Made by a program: the position numbers and the translations under genes. Below, in pieces: positions 14,833-22,942 of a stretch of DNA of 32,834 nt; positions within the stretch are counted from its first letter, which is position 1; the number at the start of each line of letters is the position of its first letter. This DNA is from Polyangiaceae bacterium (GTDB taxonomy: Bacteria; Myxococcota_A; Polyangia; Polyangiales; Polyangiaceae), in assembly GCA_022842465.1 (NCBI GenBank), contig JALHPN010000091.1:1-32834 (forward strand). The letters run 5' to 3'. The notes under the pieces were generated by a model, which was not told the DNA's origin, made no database searches, and saw only the letters and a program-made list of their open reading frames with translations.

Positions 14833-16827
14833 ATGCCCCCTCGCATGCGCTCCCTGATCGCCAGCGCGCTCGTCGTCGCTTTCGCGACGCTCGCGGGCGA
14901 TGATCGAGCCGCGCCGCCCGACACGCCGGCCAGCGCCTATGCCGCGGGCTCGGGCGACGTGCTCATGCTCGCGCATCCCGAGCACGTGACGAGCTACACC
15001 CTCGAAGCTCGCCTCGATCCCGACAAGCACACCATCCACGGCGAAGGGACGATCACGTTCCGCAACGCGTCGTCGCGACCGCTCTCGGAGCTCTGGTTCC
15101 ACCTCTACCTCAACGCCTTCAAGAACCAGTCCTCCGTCTTCCTCCGCACCCCCGTCGGCGGCTTTCGCGGCGCGACGGTGCCGTCGACCTGGGGCACGAT
15201 CGACGTCCGCAAGCTGACGTGGCTCGACGGAAACGAGCGGCGCGATCTCTGGGCCGCCGCCGAGGTGAAGCGCCCCGACGACGAGGACGAGACCGACGCG
15301 CGCGTCCCCCTCCCCCGCCCGCTCGCGACGGACGAGACGATGAGGCTCGAGGTCTCCTGGGACGCGCAGCTCCCGAGCATCGTCGAACGCACGGGGTTCG
15401 ACGGCTCGTTCCACATGGTCGCGCAGTGGTTCCCGAAGCTCGCGAAGCTCGAGCCCGACGGCTCGTTCGCGCACTTCCCCTTCCACCACCTCGGTGAGTT
15501 CTACGCCGACTACGGGATCTACGACGTGACCGTGGACGTGCCCGACGCGTTCGTCGTCGGCGGCACGGGCAAGGTCGCGTCGTCGAAGGTGGAGAACGGC
15601 CGACGGGTCGAGCGCCGCGTCCAGGCCGACGTCCATGACTTCGCCTTCACGGCCTGGGACCGCTTCCGCACGCGGGAGGAGACCATCGACGGCGTCGCGG
15701 TGAGGATCCTCTTCCCGCCGTCCTACGACGCGCTCGCCGAGCGCGAGCTAGCGACCCTGCGCTTCGCGCTCCCGCACTTCGGCAAGCGCTACGGCGCCTA
15801 CCCGTACGACGTGCTCACCGTGATGCACCCGCCCCCCACCGCCCAGGAGGCCGGGGGCATGGAGTACCCGACCTTCATCACGACCGGCGGCGCCGTCTAC
15901 ATCCCCGAAGGCGTGCTCATGCCGGAGCTCGTCACGATCCACGAGTTCGGCCACCAGTACTTCTACGGCCTCCTCGCGTCGCACGAGACGAAGTGGCCGT
16001 TCCTCGACGAGGGGCTCAACAGCTACGCCGAGTCCGAGGCGATGACGGCGTGGCGAGGCGCAGGGTCGATGGTCGACATGCTCGGGCTTTCGGTCGGCGG
16101 GGCCGAGGGCCACGCGCTCCAGGCGTCGATGCACGCGCAGGACGAGCGCGTCGCGCAGCCCGCCCACGCGTTCGCGACGGGCAGCGCCTACGGCTCGCAG
16201 GTCTACAGCCGCACCGCCGCGACGCTCGAGACGCTCCGCCGCGTGTACGGCGACGAGCCGATGCAGCGTGCCCTCGGCGGGTACGCACGCGCGTACCGCT
16301 TCCGGCATCCGACGCCCGACGATCTGCTCGCCGTGATCGGCGGCGCGATCGGCGAGGGCGCGAAGGCGAACCTGAAGACCGCGCTCTTCGACAAGGGCTG
16401 GGTCGACTACGCCGTCCTCCAGATGAGCAGCCACCCGGCGCGCAAGCCCGCAGGCCTCTTCGACGTCGCCGGTAAGCGCGAGACCGTGCCGGTCGATCGC
16501 TCGGCGAACGGCGCACGGTACGAGGGCTGGGTGCTGGTGACGCGACGCGGGACGCTGAGCTTCCCCGTCGACGTCGAGCTCGCGCTCGAGGACGGCACCC
16601 GGAAGCGCGTTGTCTGGGACGGGAACGCCGAGTCGAAGCGGATCCCCTACGCGGGGGACTCGCGGCTCGTCGGCGTGGTCGTCGATCCGGATCACAAGGT
16701 GCTCCTCGACGCCGCGCCGACGAACAACGTCGCGACGTCGTCCTCGGCTCCGACGCGGGGCGCACCGCGCGTGCTCGAGCGCGCGACGTACTGGGCAGAG
16801 CTCCTCCTCCAGGCGGTGTCGCCGTGA
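14833..16827 (+). CDS. Secreted M1-family zinc metallopeptidase
   Basis: A gluzincin aminopeptidase-like enzyme of 664 residues. ATG 14833 gives a signal peptide (MPPRMRSLIASALVVAFATL); an ATG at 14776 in the same frame would add a basic, Cys-containing stretch and is less likely. The M1 N-terminal beta domain is visible (SYTLEARLDPDKHTIHGEGT, ELWFHLYLNAFKN). The substrate-binding GGMEY (341-345) replaces the classical GAMEN. The zinc site is H370-E371-x2-H374 followed by 18 residues and E393 (FLDEGLNSYAE), the exact M1 spacing. Beta-type C-terminal domain follows. Predicted to act in the periplasm or outside on peptide N-termini. It overlaps the following membrane-protein gene by 4 bp (GTGA), implying coupled translation. 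Confidence 0.9.
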   Translation: MPPRMRSLIASALVVAFATLAGDDRAAPPDTPASAYAAGSGDVLMLAHPEHVTSYTLEARLDPDKHTIHGEGTITFRNASSRPLSELWFHLYLNAFKNQSSVFLRTPVGGFRGATVPSTWGTIDVRKLTWLDGNERRDLWAAAEVKRPDDEDETDARVPLPRPLATDETMRLEVSWDAQLPSIVERTGFDGSFHMVAQWFPKLAKLEPDGSFAHFPFHHLGEFYADYGIYDVTVDVPDAFVVGGTGKVASSKVENGRRVERRVQADVHDFAFTAWDRFRTREETIDGVAVRILFPPSYDALAERELATLRFALPHFGKRYGAYPYDVLTVMHPPPTAQEAGGMEYPTFITTGGAVYIPEGVLMPELVTIHEFGHQYFYGLLASHETKWPFLDEGLNSYAESEAMTAWRGAGSMVDMLGLSVGGAEGHALQASMHAQDERVAQPAHAFATGSAYGSQVYSRTAATLETLRRVYGDEPMQRALGGYARAYRFRHPTPDDLLAVIGGAIGEGAKANLKTALFDKGWVDYAVLQMSSHPARKPAGLFDVAGKRETVPVDRSANGARYEGWVLVTRRGTLSFPVDVELALEDGTRKRVVWDGNAESKRIPYAGDSRLVGVVVDPDHKVLLDAAPTNNVATSSSAPTRGAPRVLERATYWAELLLQAVSP

Positions 16828-17786
16828 GCGTCCTCCGGGCGCCCGAGGCGATGCGCGCTCGCCGTGCTCCCTTCGGCGTCTTCGCGATGTTCGTGTGGCA
16901 GCTCGCCTCCGGGCTGATCGTCGCGACGCCGATCCATGCCTGGGCCCGCGCCGCGTGGGGCGCTCATCCCGACGGCGATCGCGTGCTGTGGTCGCCCGGC
17001 GCACGCGAGCTGCTCGTCTGGATCGGCGAGGAGGGGCCCGCTCGTGCCGTAGCGCTCCGGTCGGCGTCGTCGCTCGTCGTCCTCGGGACCGTGCTCTCGC
17101 TCCTCCCGCTCGGTGCGCTCCTCGCTTCGCTCGCCTTCGCGCGCCGGGAGGACGACGGGCGCGCGATCCGCACCGCGGATGCGCTCGGCCTCGCGATGCG
17201 TTCGTTCGTGCCTCTGGGGTCGCTCTTCGTCCTCGGGGCGGTGCTCCAGCTCCTCCTCGTCCTCGCGTTCGGCCTCGGCGGCTCGGCCCTGGGCCACGGG
17301 CTCGGCTCACGCGTGTCCGACCTCGGCGGGATCACGATCCGCGTCCTCGTCACGCTCCTCGGCGTGGCCCTCGCGCTGCTCGTCAACGCGTGGCTCGACG
17401 TCGCGCGCGCGGCGACGGTGATCCTCGTCGGAGGCGAGGGCGCGGAGGGCGGCGCGTCGGAGCCTCCCACGACCGTGCGCGTCCTCCTCCGTGCGCTGCG
17501 CATCGCGCTGCGCGTGCCGCGGATGGACCGACACAAGGCCGCGCTCGCGTGGGCCTCGCGTGGTGCGGCCGGCGTCGTCCTCGTGCTCGTCGCCGCGAAG
17601 CTCACCGAGGCGCTCGGCGTCCGCGCGGTCGTTCCGCTCTGGATCCTGCACCAGCTCGTCGTGCTCGGGCGCGTCACCCTGCGGGCCTCGTGGCTCGCAC
17701 GCGCGTCGGCGCTCGCGGCGCGGCACCTCGCGCCCGCCGACTCACCTGCGCCGGCGGAGCTCGCTCAGGCGCGCAGCGATTTGTAG
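16824..17786 (+). CDS. Polytopic membrane protein of unknown function
   Basis: 320 residues starting at GTG 16824, inside the stop of the M1 peptidase gene. About five or six membrane helices are visible: roughly residues 18-40, 73-98, 131-155, 170-196, 247-266 and 272-290. A small charged loop (ARREDDGRAIRTAD) and a larger cytoplasmic-type loop with MDRHKAALAWASRG separate them. No transport or enzyme motif is recognised. Coupling to the M1 peptidase suggests a shared envelope function. The C-terminus (APAELAQARSDL) overlaps the end of convergent glgA by 22 bp. Confidence 0.75.
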   Translation: MSVLRAPEAMRARRAPFGVFAMFVWQLASGLIVATPIHAWARAAWGAHPDGDRVLWSPGARELLVWIGEEGPARAVALRSASSLVVLGTVLSLLPLGALLASLAFARREDDGRAIRTADALGLAMRSFVPLGSLFVLGAVLQLLLVLAFGLGGSALGHGLGSRVSDLGGITIRVLVTLLGVALALLVNAWLDVARAATVILVGGEGAEGGASEPPTTVRVLLRALRIALRVPRMDRHKAALAWASRGAAGVVLVLVAAKLTEALGVRAVVPLWILHQLVVLGRVTLRASWLARASALAARHLAPADSPAPAELAQARSDL

Positions 17787-19198
17787 AGCTGATCGTACTG
17801 CCGTGCCGGACGCTCCCAGCCGCGATCGAGGCGCATGACGCGCCGGCGGAGCGTGGCCCAGCGCGGCGAGCCGTAGGCCGCGATCGCCCGCTGGAAGGCG
17901 CCGAAGAACGCCTCCGCCGTCGGCTCCTCGAACAGGAAGCCGGTGCCGGTCTCGAGCTTCGCGTCGCAGTCGACGATGGTGTCGACGAGACCGCCCGTGG
18001 CGTGCGCGACCGGCAACGCGCCGTAGCGCTGCGCGTAGAGCTGGACGAGGCCGCACGGCTCGAACCGGCTCGGGACGAGCGCGATGTCGGCCGCGCCGAA
18101 CATGTGGTGCACCATCTGCTCCGGCGCGGAGCGAACGAAGGCCGCGCGACCGTGCGCCTTGCCGACCGCCGCCTCGAGCTTCGCGACGAGGGACGGATCG
18201 CCGTCGCCCGCGAGGACGAACTGCGCGTCGCTCCCGCGCGCGGCCCGCGGGAGGAGCTCGGCGACGAGGTCCGTCCCCTTCTGGGGCACGATGCGGCCGA
18301 CGGACACGACGAGCGGCGCGGCCGCGTCGAGCGGGAGCCCGAGGGCCTTCTGGAGCGCGCCCTTGTTCCGCGCCTTGTTCGACGCATCCTCGGCGTCGAA
18401 ACGCGCGGCGAGCGTCGAGTCCGTCGCGGGGTTCCAGACGCCGTAGTCGACGCCGTTCACGATGCCGGCGATGCGGCCCTTCGCGCGAAGCACGCCGTCG
18501 AGGCGCTCGCCGCCGAGCTCGGACGTGATCTCGTTCGCGTAGGTCGGGCTGACGGTGCTCACCGCGTCGGCTACGATGATGCCCTGCTTGAGGACGTTCA
18601 CCTTCCCGTAGAACTCGATGCCTCCGACCGAGAAGTCCGCGTCCGTGAGGCCGAGCGTCCGGAGCTCCTCCTTCGGGAAGACCCCCTGGTGCGCGACGTT
18701 GTGGATCGTGAGGAGCGACGGGGTCTTCGCCCCGAGGTCCTTCAGGTACTTCGCGACGAGCGCCGTCGGCCAGTCGTTCAGGTGGACGAGATCCACGGGG
18801 ACGCCCGTCTCCTCGCGCTGCTTCACGAGCTCGGCGACCGCCTTGCAGAGGACACCGAAGCGCTTCGCGTTGTCGGGGAAGTCCTCGCCCCGCTCGCCGT
18901 AGGGCGCGTGGCGGTCGAAGAGGCCCGGCGCGTCGAGGAGGATGATGTCGACCTGCGACGAGAGGCGGCCGTCGAAGACGGTGATGTCCATCCTCGCGTC
19001 CCCGAGCTTCACCGCGAGCGGCGTGAGCCTGCGGGCGACGAGGAGGCCGGCCTCCTCGAAGGCGGGGTACCGCGGGACCACGACCGTCACCTTGTGCCCG
19101 AGGCCCTTCAGGGCCTTCGGCAGCGCGGCGCTGACGTCCGCGAGCCCTCCGACCTTGACGTAGGGGGCGAGCTCCGTCGTGACGAAGAGGATCTCCAT
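17765..19198 (-). CDS. glgA: Glycogen synthase (ADP-glucose)
   Basis: A GT5-family glucosyltransferase extending alpha-1,4-glucan from ADP-glucose. From ATG 19198 it has 477 residues, the length of the E. coli enzyme. The start is fixed by MEILFVTTELAPYVKVGGLADV, where Lys15 in KVGGL is the conserved ADP-glucose contact. Other landmarks are LLTIHNVAHQG, GIVNGVDYGVWNP, VVSVGRIVPQKG and the C-terminal catalytic PSRFEPCGLVQLYAQRYG with the conserved Glu. The frame is open far upstream but without family sequence. GCTAAACA lies 10 nt before the ATG, a leaderless-type arrangement. No other glycogen genes are adjacent; the divergent neighbour is a pseudouridine synthase gene. Confidence 0.95.
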   Translation of the reverse strand: MEILFVTTELAPYVKVGGLADVSAALPKALKGLGHKVTVVVPRYPAFEEAGLLVARRLTPLAVKLGDARMDITVFDGRLSSQVDIILLDAPGLFDRHAPYGERGEDFPDNAKRFGVLCKAVAELVKQREETGVPVDLVHLNDWPTALVAKYLKDLGAKTPSLLTIHNVAHQGVFPKEELRTLGLTDADFSVGGIEFYGKVNVLKQGIIVADAVSTVSPTYANEITSELGGERLDGVLRAKGRIAGIVNGVDYGVWNPATDSTLAARFDAEDASNKARNKGALQKALGLPLDAAAPLVVSVGRIVPQKGTDLVAELLPRAARGSDAQFVLAGDGDPSLVAKLEAAVGKAHGRAAFVRSAPEQMVHHMFGAADIALVPSRFEPCGLVQLYAQRYGALPVAHATGGLVDTIVDCDAKLETGTGFLFEEPTAEAFFGAFQRAIAAYGSPRWATLRRRVMRLDRGWERPARQYDQLYKSLRA

Positions 19199-19208
19199 GG
19201 CGGGGGCG

Positions 19209-19214
19209 TGTTTA
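19209..19214 (-). promoter_or_regulatory. -10-like hexamer, glgA
   Basis: TAAACA on minus (GCTAAACA context) ends 10 nt before the glgA ATG at 19198. No -35 is recognised. Confidence 0.3.
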
Positions 19215-19239
19215 GCATGCGCCGGAGGAGGAGAGGAGC

Positions 19240-19245
19240 TAAGGA
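19240..19245 (+). promoter_or_regulatory. TAAGGA: -10-like hexamer or ribosome site, gene 19253
   Basis: GCTAAGGA ends 7 nt before the GTG at 19253. It can be read as the recurring GCTA -10 element or, equally well, as a Shine-Dalgarno AAGGA at good spacing, preceded by a second GGAGG-like run at 19224-19238. Either reading supports GTG 19253 as the start. Confidence 0.35.
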
Positions 19246-19252
19246 AGCGGGC

Positions 19253-20326
19253 GTGACCCGCCTGCGCGCGTCCGAGTCGGATTTCCTGCGTCCGGACGGC
19301 GTTCCGGAGGGGTCCGTCGTGAGCGTGTTCCGGGTCCCGCCCGAGCTCGCGGGGCAGCGACTGGACGTCTTTCTCCAGGGCCAGCTCCGCCGGACGAGCC
19401 GGACGCGGACCCAGTTCATCGTCCGGAACAGCGCGTTCGACGCGGCCGGCAAGCGCCTCCGCCCGAACCACCGCGTCCGCGCGGAGGAGCACGTCCTCCT
19501 CTGGCGGCCGCCTTGGGACGAGGATCCGGTCCCGACCGAGGTGCCCATCCTCCACGAGGACGCGCACCTCCTCGCGGTGGACAAGCCGGCGCTCCTCCCC
19601 GTCCACCCGACGGCGCGGTACCACAAGAACACGCTCATCAACGTGCTCAAGGCGAGTCGTCCCGGCGAGTGGCTGTCTCTGGGTCACCGCCTCGACCGCG
19701 AGACGAGCGGCGTGCTCGTCGTCTCGAAGACGCCCCTCTGCGACCGGACGCTGAAGAAGAACCTCGAGGGGCGCGCGAACATCCACAAGACGTACGTCGC
19801 GATCACGTGGGGGGTGCCGGATCCGTCCCTCGCCGCCGGCGTGGGTGGCGTCGTCACGGACGCGTCGGCCCTCGACGGCGCCGGCGCCTTCCGCTTCGAG
19901 CGATCCGTCGAGCTCGATCCCGTCGCGTCTCTCAAGGTGAAGATGCGACTCGGCGAGTCGAGCGACGCGCTCGAAGCCTCCACGCGCTTCCGCGTCGAAG
20001 GGACCCGGAGGAACGCCGGCGGTCGCGTCTACGCGCGCGTCCGGTGCGAGCTCGAGACGGGGCGCCAGCACCAGATCCGGCTCCACCTCATGGCCCTCGG
20101 CGCCACCATCGTCGGGGACAAGCTCTACGGCCCCGACGAGCGCGCCTTCGCCCGCGCGGCCGACGGCGAGCTCACGGACGAGGACCGCGAGATGCTCGAG
20201 CTCCCCCGCCACGCCCTCCACGCCGCCCGCCTGACGCTCCCGCACCCGATGACCGGCGACCCCCTCGTCATCGACGCCCCGCTCCCGACGGATCTCTCCG
20301 CCTTCTGGGACGCCCTCGTCGTCTAG
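19253..20326 (+). CDS. RluA-family pseudouridine synthase
   Basis: Converts uridine to pseudouridine in rRNA or tRNA. 357 residues from GTG 19253, selected for the AAGGA 7 nt upstream; ATG 19217 in the same frame would add a poly-Arg stretch and is a less likely alternative. An S4-like RNA-binding domain lies at about 25-80 (ELAGQRLDVFLQGQLRRTSR). The catalytic motif GHRLDRETSG has the nucleophilic Asp148. Also present are ILHEDAHLLAVDKPALLPVHP near 100-120 and the C-terminal GRQHQIRLHLMALG. The exact target (RluC, RluD or TruC type) cannot be told from sequence. It is convergent with the lamin-tail gene, with 4 bp between stops. Confidence 0.92.
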   Translation: MTRLRASESDFLRPDGVPEGSVVSVFRVPPELAGQRLDVFLQGQLRRTSRTRTQFIVRNSAFDAAGKRLRPNHRVRAEEHVLLWRPPWDEDPVPTEVPILHEDAHLLAVDKPALLPVHPTARYHKNTLINVLKASRPGEWLSLGHRLDRETSGVLVVSKTPLCDRTLKKNLEGRANIHKTYVAITWGVPDPSLAAGVGGVVTDASALDGAGAFRFERSVELDPVASLKVKMRLGESSDALEASTRFRVEGTRRNAGGRVYARVRCELETGRQHQIRLHLMALGATIVGDKLYGPDERAFARAADGELTDEDREMLELPRHALHAARLTLPHPMTGDPLVIDAPLPTDLSAFWDALVV

Positions 20327-20330
20327 TCGC

Positions 20331-21167
20331 TCACGGACAGTCGTTGGGCGCGCCCGGCGTGCCCTTGTCGGCGCCCGTCGCCCACGCGTTCGCGGACGCG
20401 CACCAGCTCGCCTTGGTCAGCGAGGCCGCGTAGGAGAGCGTCTTCAGCTGGATGCTCTTCCCGCTCATGCTCGAGAACCAGCCACCGTAGGGCGCCTGGG
20501 CGATGTCGGTCGCGCCGTCCCTCAGGGTGATCTTGCCCGTCCCCGCGTTCGTCAGGAGCACGCCCGACGAGGCGTCTGCCCCGGCGCCGTACTCGAACAC
20601 GATCGCCGAGGACGGGACCTTCGCGCCGAGCGCGCCCGAGCTGCTCCGCACGAGCACGACGTATCCGCCGGCCGGTACCTCGACGCCCGCGCCGATCACC
20701 TTCGTGCGACCCGCGCCGTCCACGAGCGTGAGGCCGGCGAGCGAGCGCGACGAGAGCGCGGCGTTGTGGATCTCGATCCACTCCGTGGAGGGCTCGGGGG
20801 TCGACGGATCGTAGAGGACCTCGGTGACGAGGACCTCGCCCTGCGTTGGCTTCGGCGGGCTCGGGGGGGGTGATCCGGAGCTTCCCGACGAGCTCCCGCC
20901 GTCGGCGTCGGGCGCCGGTGTCTTCGCGCCGCCCGAGCTCGCGCTCGATCCCTCGCCCTCGCCCTCGCTGTCGCTCGCGGAGGCCGGGAGCGGCTGCGCG
21001 GGGCGAGGATCATAGGCAGCGTCGACCCCGGGATCGGTGGCGCCCAGGTCGGTCGCGAGATCCGACTTGTCGCCGACGGCGCATCCGGTCGCGGCGCTCG
21101 CGCCCACGAGCGCCACGCAGCCGAAGGCAGAGGCGACGAGGGCGGCAAGACGGCGGGTACGGCGCAT
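20331..21167 (-). CDS. Lamin-tail-domain lipoprotein
   Basis: 278 residues. A signal peptide with lipobox-like ASAATGC predicts lipid attachment at Cys29. Residues 50-108 form a disordered Ser/Gly/Glu/Pro linker (EGEGEGSS, SSSGSSGS, PPPSPPKP), common in surface lipoproteins of myxobacteria. The C-terminal ~165 residues match the lamin-tail (LTD) fold: a GEVLVTEVLYDPSTPEPSTEW start, WIEIHNAALSSRSLAGLTL, then VPAGGYVVLVRS and the terminal KGTPGAPN that closes many bacterial LTDs. Four cysteines lie outside the LTD core (near the signal, ASWCASA and the C-terminus NDCP); the last two may pair. Such domains are thought to mediate adhesion or wall association. TAACCC ends 9 nt before the ATG. Confidence 0.85.
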   Translation of the reverse strand: MRRTRRLAALVASAFGCVALVGASAATGCAVGDKSDLATDLGATDPGVDAAYDPRPAQPLPASASDSEGEGEGSSASSGGAKTPAPDADGGSSSGSSGSPPPSPPKPTQGEVLVTEVLYDPSTPEPSTEWIEIHNAALSSRSLAGLTLVDGAGRTKVIGAGVEVPAGGYVVLVRSSSGALGAKVPSSAIVFEYGAGADASSGVLLTNAGTGKITLRDGATDIAQAPYGGWFSSMSGKSIQLKTLSYAASLTKASWCASANAWATGADKGTPGAPNDCP

Positions 21168-21176
21168 CAGGCGCCA

Positions 21177-21182
21177 GGGTTA
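21177..21182 (-). promoter_or_regulatory. -10-like hexamer, lamin-tail gene
   Basis: TAACCC on minus, within CATAACCC, ends 9 nt before the ATG at 21167. It is a poor -10 match and has no -35; it is listed because it fits the spacing seen at other genes. Confidence 0.2.
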
Positions 21183-21255
21183 TGTTCTCCGCGGCACCCC
21201 CGCGCAAGGTGATCTTGCCGGACACCGCGTCTCGTTACCGCCTCGTCACCGAACC

Positions 21256-21268
21256 GCGGAAAATCCGC
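21256..21268 (-). terminator. Small hairpin after the RHH gene, weak terminator candidate
   Basis: GCGGA-TTT-TCCGC (minus strand) is a perfect 5-bp stem 7 nt after the stop of the ribbon-helix-helix gene. No U tract follows, so it may only stabilise the 3' end. Confidence 0.25.
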
Positions 21269-21274
21269 CCGCGA

Positions 21275-21624
<350 letters not shown>

Positions 21625-21628
<4 letters not shown>

Positions 21629-22860
21629 CCCGCCATCGCCTTCGCGTCGTCGTCCGCCTCGGCCTCGGGAGCGGTCTCCTCGAAGCGGCCCGTGACGATG
21701 CGGTCGACGACGGCCTGGTAGTCGGCCGCCGCGTGGGAGTCGGGCGCGTACTCGAAGATCGTCCGGCCCTGCGCGGGGGCCTCCTTGATCTTCGTCGTCG
21801 AGCGGATCGGCTGGAAGCAGCGCTCGCCGAAGTGCTCCTTCATCGTGCTCCACGCGTCGCGACAGATGCGCGCGCGGGCGTCGTAGAACGTCGGGAGCAC
21901 GCCGTAGATCTGCACGGGGTGGTGCAGGAGCGAGTTGACGTTCTTCACCGTCTTGATGACCTGCCGCACGCCGACGAGCGAGAGGAAGTCGCAGGCGACC
22001 GGGACCAGGATGCCGTCAGCGAAGACGAGCGCGTTCTGGTTCAGGAGCGAGAGCGACGGCGAGCAGTCGAGGAGGATGATGTCGTAGTGCGCCTCGGCCG
22101 CGGCGAGCCGCTCCTTGAGGACGCGGTCACGGTTCTGGCGACCGGCGAGGTAGAGCTCGGCGGCGGCGAGGGTCTCGTTCGACGGCAGGAGATCGAGGTT
22201 CTCGCGGATCTTCACCGCGACGTCCTGCGGGCGGAGGCCCATGACGAGGCAGTGGTAGAGCGTCTTCTCCGCCTTCACGCCGAGGGAGACGGCGACGTTG
22301 CCCTGCGAGTCGGTGTCGACCAGGAGGACCTTGAAGCCCTTCGCGGCGAGGCCGGCGGCGACGGAGACGGAGGTGGTGGTCTTGCCGGTGCCGCCCTTGT
22401 GGTTGAAGATCGCCATGCGGCGGGGGCCAGCGATGGCGGGGCGCGGGAGGGAGGTGACCGGGCGGGGCGAGGACGCGGGGGGCGCGGCCGCCGCCGCGGG
22501 GACGGGCGCCGGAGAAGAGACGGCGGGCACGGGCACGGGCACGGGCACGTGGGAGGGGAGGGTCATGCCGCCGAGGCGGGCGCCGCCGGCTTCGGCGAGG
22601 ATCTGCGAGCGGCAGCCCTCGGAGCAGGCGTAGCGGGCCTCACCCTTCACGCGGATGACCTGCGAGACGAGCTCGACCGTGAACCGCTTGTTGCAGGCGG
22701 TGCAGACGACCCCGCCGGCCATCTCCCCGCGCAGGCTCTTGCCGTGGCAGGCCTGCGAACAGAAGAAGGAGAACGCGCCGTCGCGTTCCTCCATCTGGTA
22801 GCGGAACTGCACCTCGAACGGCTTCGCGCAAACCGTACACGTCTCGTGCATGCCGGGCAT
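21625..22860 (-). CDS. ParA/MinD-like ATPase with two N-terminal zinc modules
   Basis: 411 residues from ATG 22860 (ATG 22851 is also possible; the frame is open further upstream but without conserved sequence). Residues 8-38 and 53-83 are two zinc-binding modules with identical spacing, C-x2-C-x22-C-x3-C (C8, C11, C34, C38; C53, C56, C79, C83). Residues ~100-145 form a Pro/Val/Ala linker. The ParA domain follows from ~148: deviant Walker A KGGTGKTTTS with signature Lys155 and Lys160, switch-I-like DTDSQGN, Walker B IILLDCSPSLS. ParA proteins form ATP-dependent dimers on nucleoid DNA and position DNA or protein cargo. No parB lies nearby. The zinc modules may bind a partner or nucleic acid; this is inference. 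It is coupled to the RHH gene downstream and divergent from 22943. Confidence 0.88.
22525..22548 (-). repeat. Hexamer repeat GGGCAC (plus strand), four copies
   Basis: Four perfect tandem copies of GGGCAC on the plus strand encode the Pro-Val run in the linker between the zinc modules and the ATPase domain of the ParA-like protein. Length change would stay in frame. Confidence 0.9.
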
Positions 22861-22927
22861 GCACCACCGGTCGCATGTCTGGAGGGAGCGGGCCAAATAA
22901 GTGACGAACCGCCGCGCACGCGGCTGG

Positions 22928-22933
22928 TACGTT
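22928..22933 (+). promoter_or_regulatory. -10-like hexamer, gene 22943
   Basis: TACGTT ends 9 nt before the ATG at 22943. No -35 is recognised at the usual distance. Confidence 0.25.
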
Positions 22934-22942
22934 CGGAGCCGG

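Noticed and set aside
21181..21225. Minus-strand sequence before the lamin-tail gene resembling an internal segment of that gene (GKITLR)
   Set aside because: Only about 12 bases are identical and similarity fades at once; chance is more likely than a duplicated fragment.
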